From NCBI GenBank assembly GCA_963714145.1, contig OY970235.1, positions 6,696,001-6,760,000 on the forward strand: a stretch of 64,000 nucleotides of DNA, in the 5' to 3' direction. The stretch is from JBBWZH01 sp035544115. Lineage in GTDB: Bacteria; Actinomycetota; Actinomycetes; Mycobacteriales; CADCTP01. The notes below the pieces were generated by a model, which was given only the letters and a program-made list of their open reading frames with translations, ran no database searches and was not told where the DNA came from. A program made the translations under genes and the position numbers. How positions within the stretch are numbered: position 1 is the stretch's first letter; every line of letters begins with the position of its first letter. Of the stretch, positions 1-8,898 are shown one piece after another.

Positions 1-2
1 CC

Positions 3-167
3 GAGCACACCGACTGGGCGGCGAGCGCGCTCGGCGAGATGAGCGTCGACAACGCGGTGGCACTGGCGGACGCCACGGTCATTCATGGCGAGAGCACCGG
101 CGACGCCCCGACGTACGAGTTGTGGCGACAGAAAATCCGGGCTCGATTCGCGTCCCTGCCGAGCTGA
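3..167 (+). CDS. C-terminal end of an unidentified protein (partial)
   Basis: An open frame enters from the left edge of the window and stops with TGA at 165-167, giving 54 codons. Codon third positions are almost all G or C, as in the real genes around it, so this looks like the true end of a gene. The tail is mixed charged and hydrophobic, has no obvious transmembrane segment, and ends in Leu-Pro-Ser. I do not recognise a family. The next gene, an AraC regulator, is convergent and its stop lies 37 bp downstream. Confidence 0.55.
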   Translation, partial: EHTDWAASALGEMSVDNAVALADATVIHGESTGDAPTYELWRQKIRARFASLPS

Positions 168-204
168 CCATCCGTGCACAGCACCGGCGCCAACGGCGCC
201 TATC

Positions 205-978
205 TCAGGTGGCGACGGCCTGCAGGGCGCGGGCGTCGAGGAGGGCCAGGAGGACCGGTGGGTCGAGCCGGCTCATCGGCCGGAGCCTCAGGTCCGCGGG
301 CAACGCGTTGGTCCCCGGGCGGACGGTGATCGGTCCGTGGCAGCCTATGTAGAGCCCGTTGCTGAAGTCGCGCGGGCTGGAGATCACCGGGTCCCGGTCG
401 GCGGCGACCGAATAGCTCAGCAGGTACCAGCTTCCCAGGGGTACGTCGTTGAACTCGTACGGCCCTGGCCGGTGTAACACCGTGCAGCGCACCGGCCGGC
501 CCTCGGGCAGGCGGTCGGGGAACACGCCTACGAAGATCTTGCCCACTCCGGCCGGGATGTGCGGGACGCCGATCTGGCCGTACACGTTCACCGGGCGGTT
601 CGAAGTTGGCCGGGGCCGCGGGGTGGTGCCGCAGCCCTGGATGGTGAGGCCGCCGAGGCGACGGTACGTGCTCGGTGATATGCCCACGCTGTTGCGGAAC
701 CGGGAACTGAAGGTGCCCATGCTCTGGTAGCCGACGCGCTGGCTGATTTCGGTGACGCTCAGGGACGTGGCCAGCAGGAGTCTTTTCGCCTCCTGCAACC
801 GCATCGCGGACAGGAAACGGGCGGGCGAGATACCGGTGGCCCGCTGGAAAATTCTGGAGAAATGAAATTTGCTGAACATGGCCGCCCGGGCCATGTCGTC
901 CAGGGTGACCCGCTCGCCCATTTGGTTGTACATGACATCGATAGCCCGGCCAATCGCAGTCTCAACTAGCTCGTCCAC
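205..978 (-). CDS. AraC family transcriptional regulator
   Basis: The N-terminal ~100 residues form the double helix-turn-helix of AraC/XylS proteins: an early LTLDDMA-like first helix region (here VTLDDMARAA), then FHFSRIFQ, then the second helix with VGYQSMGTFSSRFR and the conserved G-x-S-P-x-x-Y-R end. The remaining ~150 residues have no similarity I recognise and are probably an effector domain, so the order is inverted relative to classical AraC (DNA-binding first). I chose the GTG at 978 because a G-rich stretch lies just upstream and the HTH then begins near residue 5; an in-frame GTG at 1029 would add 17 residues. It diverges from the DUF5987/GMC pair at 1394 and may control it, which is inference from position only. 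Confidence 0.85.
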   Translation of the reverse strand: MDELVETAIGRAIDVMYNQMGERVTLDDMARAAMFSKFHFSRIFQRATGISPARFLSAMRLQEAKRLLLATSLSVTEISQRVGYQSMGTFSSRFRNSVGISPSTYRRLGGLTIQGCGTTPRPRPTSNRPVNVYGQIGVPHIPAGVGKIFVGVFPDRLPEGRPVRCTVLHRPGPYEFNDVPLGSWYLLSYSVAADRDPVISSPRDFSNGLYIGCHGPITVRPGTNALPADLRLRPMSRLDPPVLLALLDARALQAVAT

Positions 979-1393
979 TGCACCCCCAGCCCGTACAGGG
1001 AGACATCGATTCACGGAAATCGCCCGCACCTGGGACCTGAATCGATGGCCGAAACATTGTTCACAATGTCGAAGAGTCCGGTTGAGACCTGCCTCCAGCC
1101 CACGCTAGCAGCCGGTTCCGGACCACGCAAGCGCATAGTGACCTGCCGATCACTCTTCGAACGGACAGGTGTTGGCGCTCGGGGGACGAACACAACAACT
1201 CGCTCTTACACAGCGTGACGAACAGCGCTTCCAAACGCCAGTCAATTACCGAATGCCCGCAGTGGAACCGCACGCTCGGAGGTGCGGCCGAATGGCAGTC
1301 ACCCGGAGGATGGACCGGGCGGGCGGCACGTGTGCACACCGTGCGAGGGGATTCCCATTGTGGCTTCGTGCCAGTGCGGACGGGAGGAAATCG
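979..1393. other. Intergenic region between divergent genes
   Basis: This stretch holds the divergent promoters of the AraC gene (minus) and the DUF5987-like gene (plus). No open frame in it has convincing codon bias or a ribosome binding site. G+C is visibly lower than in the flanking genes (for example around 1190-1250), as expected for a control region. I found no clear operator. Confidence 0.4.
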
Positions 1394-1948
1394 ATGGATG
1401 CCGACGATGTCCAGGTCATGACACTCGAGGCGTTTGCCGACACCATCATTCCTGGTGAGCGGCGGTCACCGGACGACAGGGCGGTCGCCGGCGCCGCACC
1501 GGGACCGGGCGCGGTCCAGGCCGGCGCGCTTGACCTGCTGCGGACCCCGGCGACCGGCATCGTGGCCGGCCTCGGCCCGCTGGCCGACGCGCTCAACACG
1601 CACGCCACCACGTACGCCAGTGAACTGGGCCTGGAGCTGGACGACGACGTCCCCCCGTTCGTCAGCCTCGACTACGAGCGCCGCGCCGCGCTCGTCGCCC
1701 GCCTGGTCGCCCCGGGCCGGCCGGAGAAGGACGGCTGGGTACTGCTCGCGCTGTTCTCCTACATGGCCTACGACAGCGCCGCGCACGTCCACACGGCCGA
1801 CGCGATCGCGGCCGGCCACCCCGGCCTGCTCGCCATCGGGTTCGGCCGCCCCGACGAGGACGGCCTGTGGCGGTACCGCGAGCACTCCTACCGCCGGGCG
1901 CTGGCCCGCCCGCATCCGAACACCACGTCTTCCGGGAGCCCAGCATGA
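1394..1948 (+). CDS. DUF5987-like protein, partner of GMC oxidoreductase
   Basis: A protein of 184 residues that resembles, from memory, the small actinobacterial DUF5987 family encoded next to GMC oxidoreductases; it also recalls gluconate-2-dehydrogenase subunit-3-like proteins (motif FADTIIPG near the N-terminus, which in that family is A-x-x-I-x-P). The start at 1394 is supported by GGGAGG eight bases upstream. A longer frame from 1169 is open but lacks a ribosome binding site. No signal peptide is visible at the chosen start. Its TGA overlaps the ATG of the next gene (ATGA at 1945-1948), so the two are translationally coupled and the products probably act together. The function as an accessory subunit is inference. 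Confidence 0.75.
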   Translation: MDADDVQVMTLEAFADTIIPGERRSPDDRAVAGAAPGPGAVQAGALDLLRTPATGIVAGLGPLADALNTHATTYASELGLELDDDVPPFVSLDYERRAALVARLVAPGRPEKDGWVLLALFSYMAYDSAAHVHTADAIAAGHPGLLAIGFGRPDEDGLWRYREHSYRRALARPHPNTTSSGSPA

Positions 1949-3579
1949 CCGAGGAGTCAACGGACGTCCTCGTCGTCGGCAGCGGGTTCGGCGGCGCGAT
2001 CGCGGCGTACCACCTGGCCGCCGGCGGTGCGCGTGTCGTCGTACTCGAACGCGGCCCCTGGCTGTCGGGCCGGGACTTCGAGCACGACTTCCTGCTGGGG
2101 TCCTCGTACACCAGGGTCTTCGACTTCGTCGTCGGCGACGGTATGAGCGTGCTGGGCGGCAACTGCGTCGGCGGCGGCAGCGTCGTGTACTTCGCCGCGC
2201 TTCCCCGCGCGCCGCGGTTCGTGTTCGAGCGGCAGGGCAGCATCGGCCGGCGGATGTGGCCGGCGGCGATCAACCGGGACACCCTGGACCCGTGGTACGA
2301 CCGCATTGCCGAGGCGATGGTCGTCGAGCAGCAGACCTGGGACGACGTCACGTACGCCGGTGGTCTGTGGGCTGCCGCCTGCCACCACGCCGGTCGTACG
2401 GCCAATCCCGTGCCGGTCGGCGTCGACCGGGACAGGTGCGTGAACTGCAACTGGATGATGGCCGGCTGCCGCTTCGACGCCAAGCGCTCACTGCTGTTCA
2501 GCTACATCCCCGCGGCGGTCGCGCACGGCGCCGACATCCGGCCGCTGCACGAGGTGCAGCGCATCGCACGGACCGACGACGGCGACTACCGCGTGCACTA
2601 CACGAACATCGACGGCGAGGACTACCGGATCCACACCGGCGCGGGCACGATCGACGCCAAGATCGTTGTGCTGGCCGCGGGAGCGGGCGCCACGCCGGTG
2701 ATCCTGAAGCGTTCCGAGGAGGCGCTCGGCGCCATGCCGCACGCGGTCGGCCGGTACTTCTCCGGCAACGGCGAACGGCTGAACACCGCTGTGCTCAACG
2801 AGGACCGGGTCCGGGACGTGCTGCGCCTCAGCCGCGGCGGCGGGCTTGCCTACCAGGCCAACCAGGTCGGCAAGGGCCCGGTCGTGGCCAGCTGGGACCG
2901 GCTGGACGGATCGCTGCCCGAGTACTCCAGGTTCTCCTTGGAGCAGTTGTACTTCCCACCCGGTCTCGGCACGATCCTGGCGCAGGCGCCGGGCGCGGCC
3001 GATCCGGCGTGGTTCGGGCCGGCCAAGAAGGAGATGTTGGACCGCTGGAAATCGTGGCTGATCATCTTCCAGATGATCGAGGACGACAACGAGGGTGTGT
3101 TCGGGGCGCCCCCGCCGACCGGCAACGCCGTCCGGATCTCCCAACAGATGCTGGGCCGGGGCCCGCTGCGGTACGAACCGTCACCGAACACCCGGCGCGG
3201 CTGGGCCGAGGCGGACGCGGAGGTCAAGGACATCCTCGAACGCGACGGGCTGGCCGAGGTCACCGCGTGGACCAACGACCTGGTCGGCGCGTACACCGTG
3301 CATCCGTTGGCGTCGTGCCGGATCGGCGACGACCCTGCGACATCCGCCCTGGACGACCGGCACGAACTGCGCGGGCATCCGGGCATCTTCGTCACCGACG
3401 GGTCGGCCGTTCCGGGCGCCATCACCGTCAACCCCGCGCTCACGATCGGCGCGTTGGCGGAACGTGCCATCCCCGGAATCGTTGCGGCGGCCCGGGAACG
3501 CGGGGTCGACGCGCGCTATCACGCGGAGGTTCCCGTGGGTGTCACGTCGGTGTCGATGGCGGCACCGGCAACGGTGTGA
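1945..3579 (+). CDS. GMC-type FAD oxidoreductase (cholesterol oxidase-like)
   Basis: A 544-residue flavoprotein. Residues ~8-37 form the FAD-binding Rossmann start (VVGSGFGG followed by a Glu at the end of the second strand). VGGGSVVYFA around residue 75 fits the second flavin-contact motif. A Cys cluster (CVNCNWMMAGC, near residues 165-175) is the one seen in the long GMC subgroup with cholesterol oxidase and glucose-methanol-choline dehydrogenases. The C-terminus has VHPLASCR and then TDGSAVPGAITVNPALTI, giving the catalytic His and Asn of GMC enzymes. It probably oxidises an alcohol or sterol hydroxyl; the substrate cannot be read from sequence. The ATG at 1945 is fixed by the overlap with the preceding stop. 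No Tat or Sec signal is visible. It ends four bases from the convergent HxlR stop. Confidence 0.9.
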   Translation: MTEESTDVLVVGSGFGGAIAAYHLAAGGARVVVLERGPWLSGRDFEHDFLLGSSYTRVFDFVVGDGMSVLGGNCVGGGSVVYFAALPRAPRFVFERQGSIGRRMWPAAINRDTLDPWYDRIAEAMVVEQQTWDDVTYAGGLWAAACHHAGRTANPVPVGVDRDRCVNCNWMMAGCRFDAKRSLLFSYIPAAVAHGADIRPLHEVQRIARTDDGDYRVHYTNIDGEDYRIHTGAGTIDAKIVVLAAGAGATPVILKRSEEALGAMPHAVGRYFSGNGERLNTAVLNEDRVRDVLRLSRGGGLAYQANQVGKGPVVASWDRLDGSLPEYSRFSLEQLYFPPGLGTILAQAPGAADPAWFGPAKKEMLDRWKSWLIIFQMIEDDNEGVFGAPPPTGNAVRISQQMLGRGPLRYEPSPNTRRGWAEADAEVKDILERDGLAEVTAWTNDLVGAYTVHPLASCRIGDDPATSALDDRHELRGHPGIFVTDGSAVPGAITVNPALTIGALAERAIPGIVAAARERGVDARYHAEVPVGVTSVSMAAPATV

Positions 3580-3583
3580 TGCC

Positions 3584-4057
3584 CTACTCCACCCGGCTTT
3601 CCGCCAACCGCCACTCCGCCGGGACCGCGGTGGTCTCGACCGGCCTGACCGTACGCCGGCAGCTCTCACACACCCGCTGGGAAACCACGCGCCCACCGCA
3701 GTCCTTGTGCATCACCAGCGTGGGTGGCGAGGGCAGGTCGGCGGCGTAGTACTCGTTCCCCCATTCCATGAGCGTGCTGACAACGGGCCCGAGAGCACGT
3801 CCTTTGTCGGTGAGCCGGTACTCGTGGCGGACCGGCCGCCGCTGGTACTCGACCCGCTCCAGGACCTCGTGCTCGACGAGCAGGTTCAGCCTGGCGGTGA
3901 GCACGTTGCGGGGAATCCCCGACGTGTCACGGAAACCCACGAAGCGGGTCACACCCATGAGCGCGTCGCGGACGATGAGCAGCGTCCACCGTTCCCCCAC
4001 CACTTCCAACGCACGCGCCGCGGTGCACCGCTGACCGGCATACGTCCGTTTCATCAT
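3584..4057 (-). CDS. HxlR family transcriptional regulator
   Basis: A 157-residue winged-helix regulator. The segment RALEVVGERWTLLIVRDAL and the later RLTDKGRAL are the hallmarks of HxlR/MarR-like domains. The C-terminal extension carries C-x-x-x... and CESC pairs, resembling the zinc-ribbon tail seen in some actinobacterial HxlR proteins. The ATG at 4057 has no ribosome binding site, but TATGAT lies exactly seven bases upstream, so the mRNA is probably leaderless. It is divergent from the AhpD-like gene at 4141, which is a likely target, perhaps in response to an oxidant or quinone; that is inference. Confidence 0.88.
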   Translation of the reverse strand: MMKRTYAGQRCTAARALEVVGERWTLLIVRDALMGVTRFVGFRDTSGIPRNVLTARLNLLVEHEVLERVEYQRRPVRHEYRLTDKGRALGPVVSTLMEWGNEYYAADLPSPPTLVMHKDCGGRVVSQRVCESCRRTVRPVETTAVPAEWRLAESRVE

Positions 4058-4094
4058 TCGTCACATCATAGGGTCAGTTGCTTGAACGAACCAA
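4058..4094 (-). promoter_or_regulatory. Leaderless promoter of the HxlR gene
   Basis: On the minus strand TATGAT occupies 4070-4065, seven bases before the ATG at 4057. TTGGTT at 4094-4089 gives a possible -35 box with an 18-bp spacer. Transcription would start at or next to the A of the ATG. Confidence 0.55.
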
Positions 4095-4140
4095 CAAGAC
4101 GTATCGTGCCGACGGCATGCGACCCGAACGGGGGGCGAAC

Positions 4141-5190
4141 ATGAGTAGAGCTCTGCTCCGTACCGCGCTTCGCAGATCGCTGAAGGGAATCCAGCACGTG
4201 TCGCCGATCCCGGTGCGCCGGGCCGGTGACCTGACCGGATCCGTGTACCGGCAGGTGGAGCGGGACTTCGGCCTGCTGGCCCCGCCGGTCGCGCTGCACT
4301 CGTCCGCACCACCCGTGATGGCCGCCTGCTGGCTGATGCTGCGTGAGTCCCTCATCGTCACCGGCCGGGTCGACCGGGACACCAAGGAAGCGGTCGCTAC
4401 GGCTGTGTCGCTGTGCAACGTCTGCCCCTATTGCGTCGACGTGCACAGCATGACGTTGGAGGCGTTGGGCGCCACGGCTCCCGACGATCCGGAAACCGAC
4501 CACGCGGTTCGCCGCATGGCCGACTGGGCGCGCAGTTGTGCGCACGCGACAACAGCCCGGGAAATGCCGTTCCCGCTCGCCCACGTCCCGGAGCTGGTCG
4601 GCGTTGTGCTGACGTTTCATTACATCAACCGAATGGTCAACATCTTCCTGCCGGAATCGCCACTCCCCCGTGGCATGCCGCCCGCGGCACGCACCCAGGC
4701 GTTGCGCATGCTCGGTCGCTTCATGCGCGCGCCCGCCCGTACCCAGCACGAGCCGGGAGCTTCGCTCGACCTGCTGCCGGCCGCGCCGCTGCCCAGCGAT
4801 CTGGCCTGGACGCGCGATCATCCCCCGGTGGCCGAGGCGTTCGCCCGTGCCGCGGCGGCCATAGACACCGCCGGCACCCGCTCGGCACCGGCGACCGTAC
4901 GGACCTTGCTGCACCACATGTTGGAAGACTGGACCGGCGACACCCCGCACAATGTCGCCGAGGCGATCGACGAGCTGCCGTCGGCCGACCGCGCGGCCGG
5001 CCGGATCGCCGTGCGTACCGCACTCACACCAGCCCAAGTGGACGCGTCGACGATCGCGGAGTTCCGGCGCACCCAGCCGGACGACCGGTCCCTGATCGAG
5101 TTGACCTCGTGGGCCAGCATGTCGGCGGCCCGACGGATCGGCTCGTGGATCACCGCCACGCTCCCGAAGCACGACCCCTCGTTCGGTTAG
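4141..5190 (+). CDS. AhpD-like / carboxymuconolactone decarboxylase-fold protein
   Basis: A 349-residue protein with an AhpD-type active site: C95-P-Y-C98 followed by H102, the Cys-x-x-Cys-x-x-x-His arrangement used for peroxide reduction in AhpD. The family is usually ~150-190 residues, so this is a long form; the part beyond ~120 is helical with no motif I recognise, and may be a second degenerate copy of the fold. ATG 4141 is preceded by GGGGGG at a spacing of about 9; upstream ATG (4117) and TTG (4078) codons are in frame but poorly supported. It is divergent from an HxlR regulator. A role in peroxide or reactive-electrophile defence is likely but not proven. Confidence 0.78.
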   Translation: MSRALLRTALRRSLKGIQHVSPIPVRRAGDLTGSVYRQVERDFGLLAPPVALHSSAPPVMAACWLMLRESLIVTGRVDRDTKEAVATAVSLCNVCPYCVDVHSMTLEALGATAPDDPETDHAVRRMADWARSCAHATTAREMPFPLAHVPELVGVVLTFHYINRMVNIFLPESPLPRGMPPAARTQALRMLGRFMRAPARTQHEPGASLDLLPAAPLPSDLAWTRDHPPVAEAFARAAAAIDTAGTRSAPATVRTLLHHMLEDWTGDTPHNVAEAIDELPSADRAAGRIAVRTALTPAQVDASTIAEFRRTQPDDRSLIELTSWASMSAARRIGSWITATLPKHDPSFG

Positions 5191-5282
5191 TCCGCCACCG
5201 CCCCAGGGCTCCGGCCGATCGCGCAGCGGGACGGGAATCCGCTACCGGCCGCCTGTTCGGCTTGGTCGGAGCCGGTACAGCG

Positions 5283-5324
5283 GCGGGCCCGCCGTCCCGG
5301 AGGCGCCGGGGACGGCGGGCCCGC
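5283..5324. terminator. Bidirectional terminator hairpin
   Basis: A perfect 16-bp stem (5283-5298 with 5309-5324) and a 10-base loop lie between the convergent AhpD-like gene (stop 5190) and the S53 protease gene (stop 5354). There is no U-tract, which is usual for actinobacterial terminators. Confidence 0.75.
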
Positions 5325-5353
5325 ATGCGGCAGCAGGTGGCCCTGCCGCCGGT

Positions 5354-6607
5354 TCAGAACGCGCCGGTGCCGTTGGGAGTGCCCAGCCCGGTGGGTGCGT
5401 CGTAGCCGGGTAGGCCGGTGCAGAGGTAGTCGTCGCCGCAGAAGCCGTTGGAGCCGCCGATGACGTCGTTGAGGTGGTGTCGGTGGGTGTACAGGAACGA
5501 CGCGTCGTTGATGTGCCGTCCGTTGCCGGCGAGGGCGAAGACGCCGGCGATGAAGGGGGCGGAGGCGCTGGTGCCGCCGACGGTGATCCAGCCGTTGTCG
5601 GGGCCGAGGCCGAATGTGTCGTAGACGGCCAGCCCGGGGTCGGAGTCGGCGACGGCCGAGACGTCGGAGGTGGTGCGCATCGGGCAGTTGCGGTCGTGTT
5701 GCCAGCGCGGCTTGTCGATCCAGGCCGAGCAGCCGGAACCGGCGCCGGCCCAGGCTGTTTCGGTCCAGCCGCGGCGGTTGTCGGCCCGCTTCAGCGACGT
5801 GCCGCCGACCGCGACGACGCTGGTCAGCACCGCCGGGAACGATGGGATCGCGAAGCCGAAGTCGCCGGTGGACGCCGTGATCGGGACGCCCGGGTGCCGG
5901 TAGCTGGCCGCGAAGTCGGTCATGCCGCCGAATTCGTCGGCGCCGTAGCTGTTGGAGACTTCGGTGGCGCCGAGTCGGACCGCGGTGTCGACCGAGGCGG
6001 CGAGGGTGTCGATGAGGCTGTCGTCGGCTTCGACCAGCAGGATGTGGCAGCGCGGGCAGGCCGCGGAGACCATCTGCAGATCCAGTGAGATCTCCACGCC
6101 CCAGCCGACGTCGGTGTCCGGCAGCGGTGCGGTGGCGCCGCGCTGGTTGACCTTGCGGAAGCAGCCGTTGGCCGTCGTGCAGGGTGGTAGGCCGAACGTG
6201 GCGCGGTAGACGGCGAGGTCGGCTTCGGCGTTGGGGTTGTCGAACGCGTCCACGACCGCGACCGTCTGCCCGCGGCCGCGGGTGCGGGCCGGCAGGTTGT
6301 AGGCGTCGACGAGGTCGGCCGGTCCGTACCCGGCCGGCGGCGCGGCGGGCGTGGCCGCCCGGGTCGCCCGGCCGGACTTCACCAGCGCGAAGCAGCGGGC
6401 GTGGCCGGCCGGCGCGCTGGCGCAGGCGGCCCGGCTGGTGGCCGGGGCCCCGGTGCGCGGAGCTGCCGTGGTCGGTGCCCCGGCCGCGCCGGCCCCCGCC
6501 ACACCGGCCGCTGGCGCGGCGGCCGCTGGTGCGGCCAGGCCGGCGAACAGCGCGATGGTCACCGCGCCGACGGCGACCGGCCACCGGCTCGCACTGGAAC
6601 GGATCAT
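5354..6607 (-). CDS. Secreted S53 (sedolisin-type) serine carboxyl peptidase
   Basis: A 417-residue secreted protease. An N-terminal Arg-containing region, a hydrophobic stretch (residues ~11-27) and an Ala-rich cleavage region form a Sec signal. The catalytic set of sedolisins is complete: E172-x-x-x-D176 in GVEISLDLQM, D249 (TGDFG) as oxyanion residue, and S347 in VGGTSASAP. The long N-terminal activation domain of classical sedolisins is missing; only ~90 Ala/Pro-rich residues precede the catalytic domain, as in short actinobacterial forms. GGGAGG five bases before the ATG at 6607 decides the start. It follows the S8-like gene with a 17-bp gap, so both are probably made from one mRNA. Paired cysteines (for example CPRC) suggest disulphides in the exported enzyme. 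Confidence 0.88.
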   Translation of the reverse strand: MIRSSASRWPVAVGAVTIALFAGLAAPAAAAPAAGVAGAGAAGAPTTAAPRTGAPATSRAACASAPAGHARCFALVKSGRATRAATPAAPPAGYGPADLVDAYNLPARTRGRGQTVAVVDAFDNPNAEADLAVYRATFGLPPCTTANGCFRKVNQRGATAPLPDTDVGWGVEISLDLQMVSAACPRCHILLVEADDSLIDTLAASVDTAVRLGATEVSNSYGADEFGGMTDFAASYRHPGVPITASTGDFGFAIPSFPAVLTSVVAVGGTSLKRADNRRGWTETAWAGAGSGCSAWIDKPRWQHDRNCPMRTTSDVSAVADSDPGLAVYDTFGLGPDNGWITVGGTSASAPFIAGVFALAGNGRHINDASFLYTHRHHLNDVIGGSNGFCGDDYLCTGLPGYDAPTGLGTPNGTGAF

Positions 6608-6624
6608 GCGTCCCTCCCGGGGAA

Positions 6625-8898
6625 TCATGCGGCGGCGCCGATCGTGTACGCGCGCACCACGGTCTGGGTGATCGCGGTGCCGGCGGCGTCGGTGGCGTGC
6701 ACGCGGGTGCTGACGAAGCCGGGCGACGGCGCGGTGAAGGTCGCGTCGTACTGCCCGTTCCCGCCGGTGACGGTGGCCGGCGTCCAGGTGGCGCCGTCGT
6801 CGAAGGAGACGTCGACGGTGGCGGTGCTGATCGGCAGGTCAGGGGTGCCCGGGCTGTGCGTGACCGAGATGTTCAGGTGCTGCGGCCCGGGTGGGGCCTG
6901 GTTGGTCAGGTCGACCTGGGTGCGGTAGCCCAGGTTGAGCAGCGACACCGCGGCGCAGCCGGTGTTGGTGCGGTCGGCGCAGATCCAGTTCGCTGGCACC
7001 GACGTCGCGCCGGCGTGGGCCGAGCGGAACGTGTACTCCGTGCTCGACCGGATCGCCTGGGTGTGCCACGGCGCGATCCGGGTCTCGTCGAAGAGGATCC
7101 GGTACGCCGCGTCCGCGGCCGGGACGTCGGTCGGTTGGCCGGTGGTGTCGGCCTGGTCGGAGATCAGCGTGCCGTCCCGGTACAGCCGCCACCGGGTCGT
7201 CGAGTCCACCGGGCCGTAGGGCGTGTCACCGGTGGTGTCGAGGCCGAGGCCGAAGTGCCTGGGCTCCGAGTCGATGACCGCGGCCGGCGAGATGGACAGC
7301 CGGTCGCCCTGCCGGCACGAATCGCAGATGAACAGCCCGGGGCTGGTGCTGTGGTCGTTGACGGCCAGCCCGGTGTGGATGATCGGTGCGTCCCAGTCGA
7401 CCGTCAGCTCGGCGCCCGCGGCGTACCCGTGGCTGAATTCGACGAGCTCATCCGCGAGGAAGACCGAGTCGGTGTTGAAGCCGGCGTAGTCCGCCGCCCA
7501 TTCGACGTCCGGCCGGCCGTTGAGGTACTCCGTGCGCTCACCGGGGACGGTGACCGGCAGCAACGTCGCGAAGCCGAACGGCAGCCACGGCAGGTACGAC
7601 TGCCGTGTCGAGACCGCGCCCAGCCGCGGCCCATCGGCGTGGTAGCGCGAGTGCAGGGTCGTCAGCTGCGCCGGCGTGACCTCGTACGTCAGCGAGGTGA
7701 TGGAGCTGTTGACGGTGTCGTAGCGCAGGTCATAGGTGTACGGCTGGGGTGCGGCGGCCGGCGAGTCGAGCCGGAACCGCGGGGCGACGTGCTGGCTGCC
7801 GAACCGGGGCGGCTCGGCCGGTGCGAACAGCGCCTGGAAGCCGCCGGTCATCGGGAACACCACGGCGGCCGACGCGCCGAGCGCGTCCGTCCGCAGCCAG
7901 GCAAGGTCGCCGTCGGTCAACATCGCGGGGCGCGGCGTGCGTGCCGCCGGCGCGATCGTCGCGGTCCGCATGTCGACGGTCTGCGTCTGCGCCTTGGTCA
8001 CCTGGAAGTCCGTCACCACCACGGTCCGGACCACGATGTCGTCGCCGGCGCTGTCGAAGGTCAGCGCGAACAGGCTGTAGTGTCCGGCCGGCACGCTGAT
8101 CCGGGCCTCGCCGTTCTGGACGACCGGCAGGCCAGGGACCCGCCGCAGGTCGTCGATGTTGAGCACCGTCACGTTGGCCACCGGGGCCGGCAGACCGTCC
8201 GCGCCGGTGATCAGCAGCCGCAGCGTGAACATCGGGAAGTGCGGCAGCACCGGCGGCGCCGCGATGGCCCCGGCGAACCGGATGCCGGTGAGGCCGGCGA
8301 ACATGCCGCCGCCGATCGCCCAGTGCGCGGCGGCGTCGGCCCGGACCTGTGCGGCCAGCGCCTGGCCGAACGCCTTGGCGGCCGCCCAGTCGAGGTAGCC
8401 GTCAGAGCTGGCGCCCTGGGTGTGTAGGACCGTGACGCCCGGCACCGCGTGCTGGCCGCCGGCGGTGGCCCAGGCCAGCCGCACCGGCGTCCGGCTGGCG
8501 GCGGTGGTGTAGCCGTCCCGGGCCAGCTGGCTGACGTTGAACATGGCCGGGTCCAGCAGCCGGCCAAGGTACGGCTGGGCCACCCCGGGGTAGACGAAGA
8601 TGTCGCCGTTGCGCTGCTCGGTGCGGAAGGCCCCGGCGATGCCGTGCCGGTCCCGGGGCAGCACAGTCACCGCCTGCTTGCCGTCCGGCCCGGTGCGCAG
8701 CCGGACCAGGTCACCGGTCGGCAGCATGACGCTGGTCGCCGGGACGTTCGCCGGATGGTCCGCCCCGGGAACTGAGCGTGCGGGTGCTGCCTTCGCCGGC
8801 CCCGGACCGGCGGCGGCCAACGCGAGCACCGTGCCGACGAGAAACAGCGATCGCGCCGTGGCACGGACGGGTGAACGGCGTCGTTCCGCTGGTGTCAT
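6625..8898 (-). CDS. Secreted S8-protease-like flank protein without a protease domain
   Basis: A 757-residue exported protein with a signal peptide (basic start, hydrophobic segment ~17-33, Ala-x-Ala). The N-terminal ~120 residues (TGDLVRLRTGPDG, then GDIFVYP and LFNV-like MFNVSQLARDGY) match the propeptide-like start of large actinobacterial S8 peptidases. After that the usual Asp, His and Ser blocks of subtilases are absent: the protein goes straight into beta-rich modules like those found behind the catalytic domain (carboxypeptidase-regulatory-like near 250-330, Ig-like near the C-terminus with DVSFDDGATWTPATV). The ATG at 8898 has AGGGG eight bases upstream. It is followed after 17 bp by an S53 protease. 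It may be a binding or inhibitory partner of that enzyme, which is inference. Confidence 0.7.
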   Translation of the reverse strand: MTPAERRRSPVRATARSLFLVGTVLALAAAGPGPAKAAPARSVPGADHPANVPATSVMLPTGDLVRLRTGPDGKQAVTVLPRDRHGIAGAFRTEQRNGDIFVYPGVAQPYLGRLLDPAMFNVSQLARDGYTTAASRTPVRLAWATAGGQHAVPGVTVLHTQGASSDGYLDWAAAKAFGQALAAQVRADAAAHWAIGGGMFAGLTGIRFAGAIAAPPVLPHFPMFTLRLLITGADGLPAPVANVTVLNIDDLRRVPGLPVVQNGEARISVPAGHYSLFALTFDSAGDDIVVRTVVVTDFQVTKAQTQTVDMRTATIAPAARTPRPAMLTDGDLAWLRTDALGASAAVVFPMTGGFQALFAPAEPPRFGSQHVAPRFRLDSPAAAPQPYTYDLRYDTVNSSITSLTYEVTPAQLTTLHSRYHADGPRLGAVSTRQSYLPWLPFGFATLLPVTVPGERTEYLNGRPDVEWAADYAGFNTDSVFLADELVEFSHGYAAGAELTVDWDAPIIHTGLAVNDHSTSPGLFICDSCRQGDRLSISPAAVIDSEPRHFGLGLDTTGDTPYGPVDSTTRWRLYRDGTLISDQADTTGQPTDVPAADAAYRILFDETRIAPWHTQAIRSSTEYTFRSAHAGATSVPANWICADRTNTGCAAVSLLNLGYRTQVDLTNQAPPGPQHLNISVTHSPGTPDLPISTATVDVSFDDGATWTPATVTGGNGQYDATFTAPSPGFVSTRVHATDAAGTAITQTVVRAYTIGAAA

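Noticed and set aside
6184..8427. 747-codon open frame on the plus strand
   Set aside because: It lies antisense to two genes with clear signal peptides and motifs, and its product is low-complexity Arg/Gly/Val; a shadow frame.
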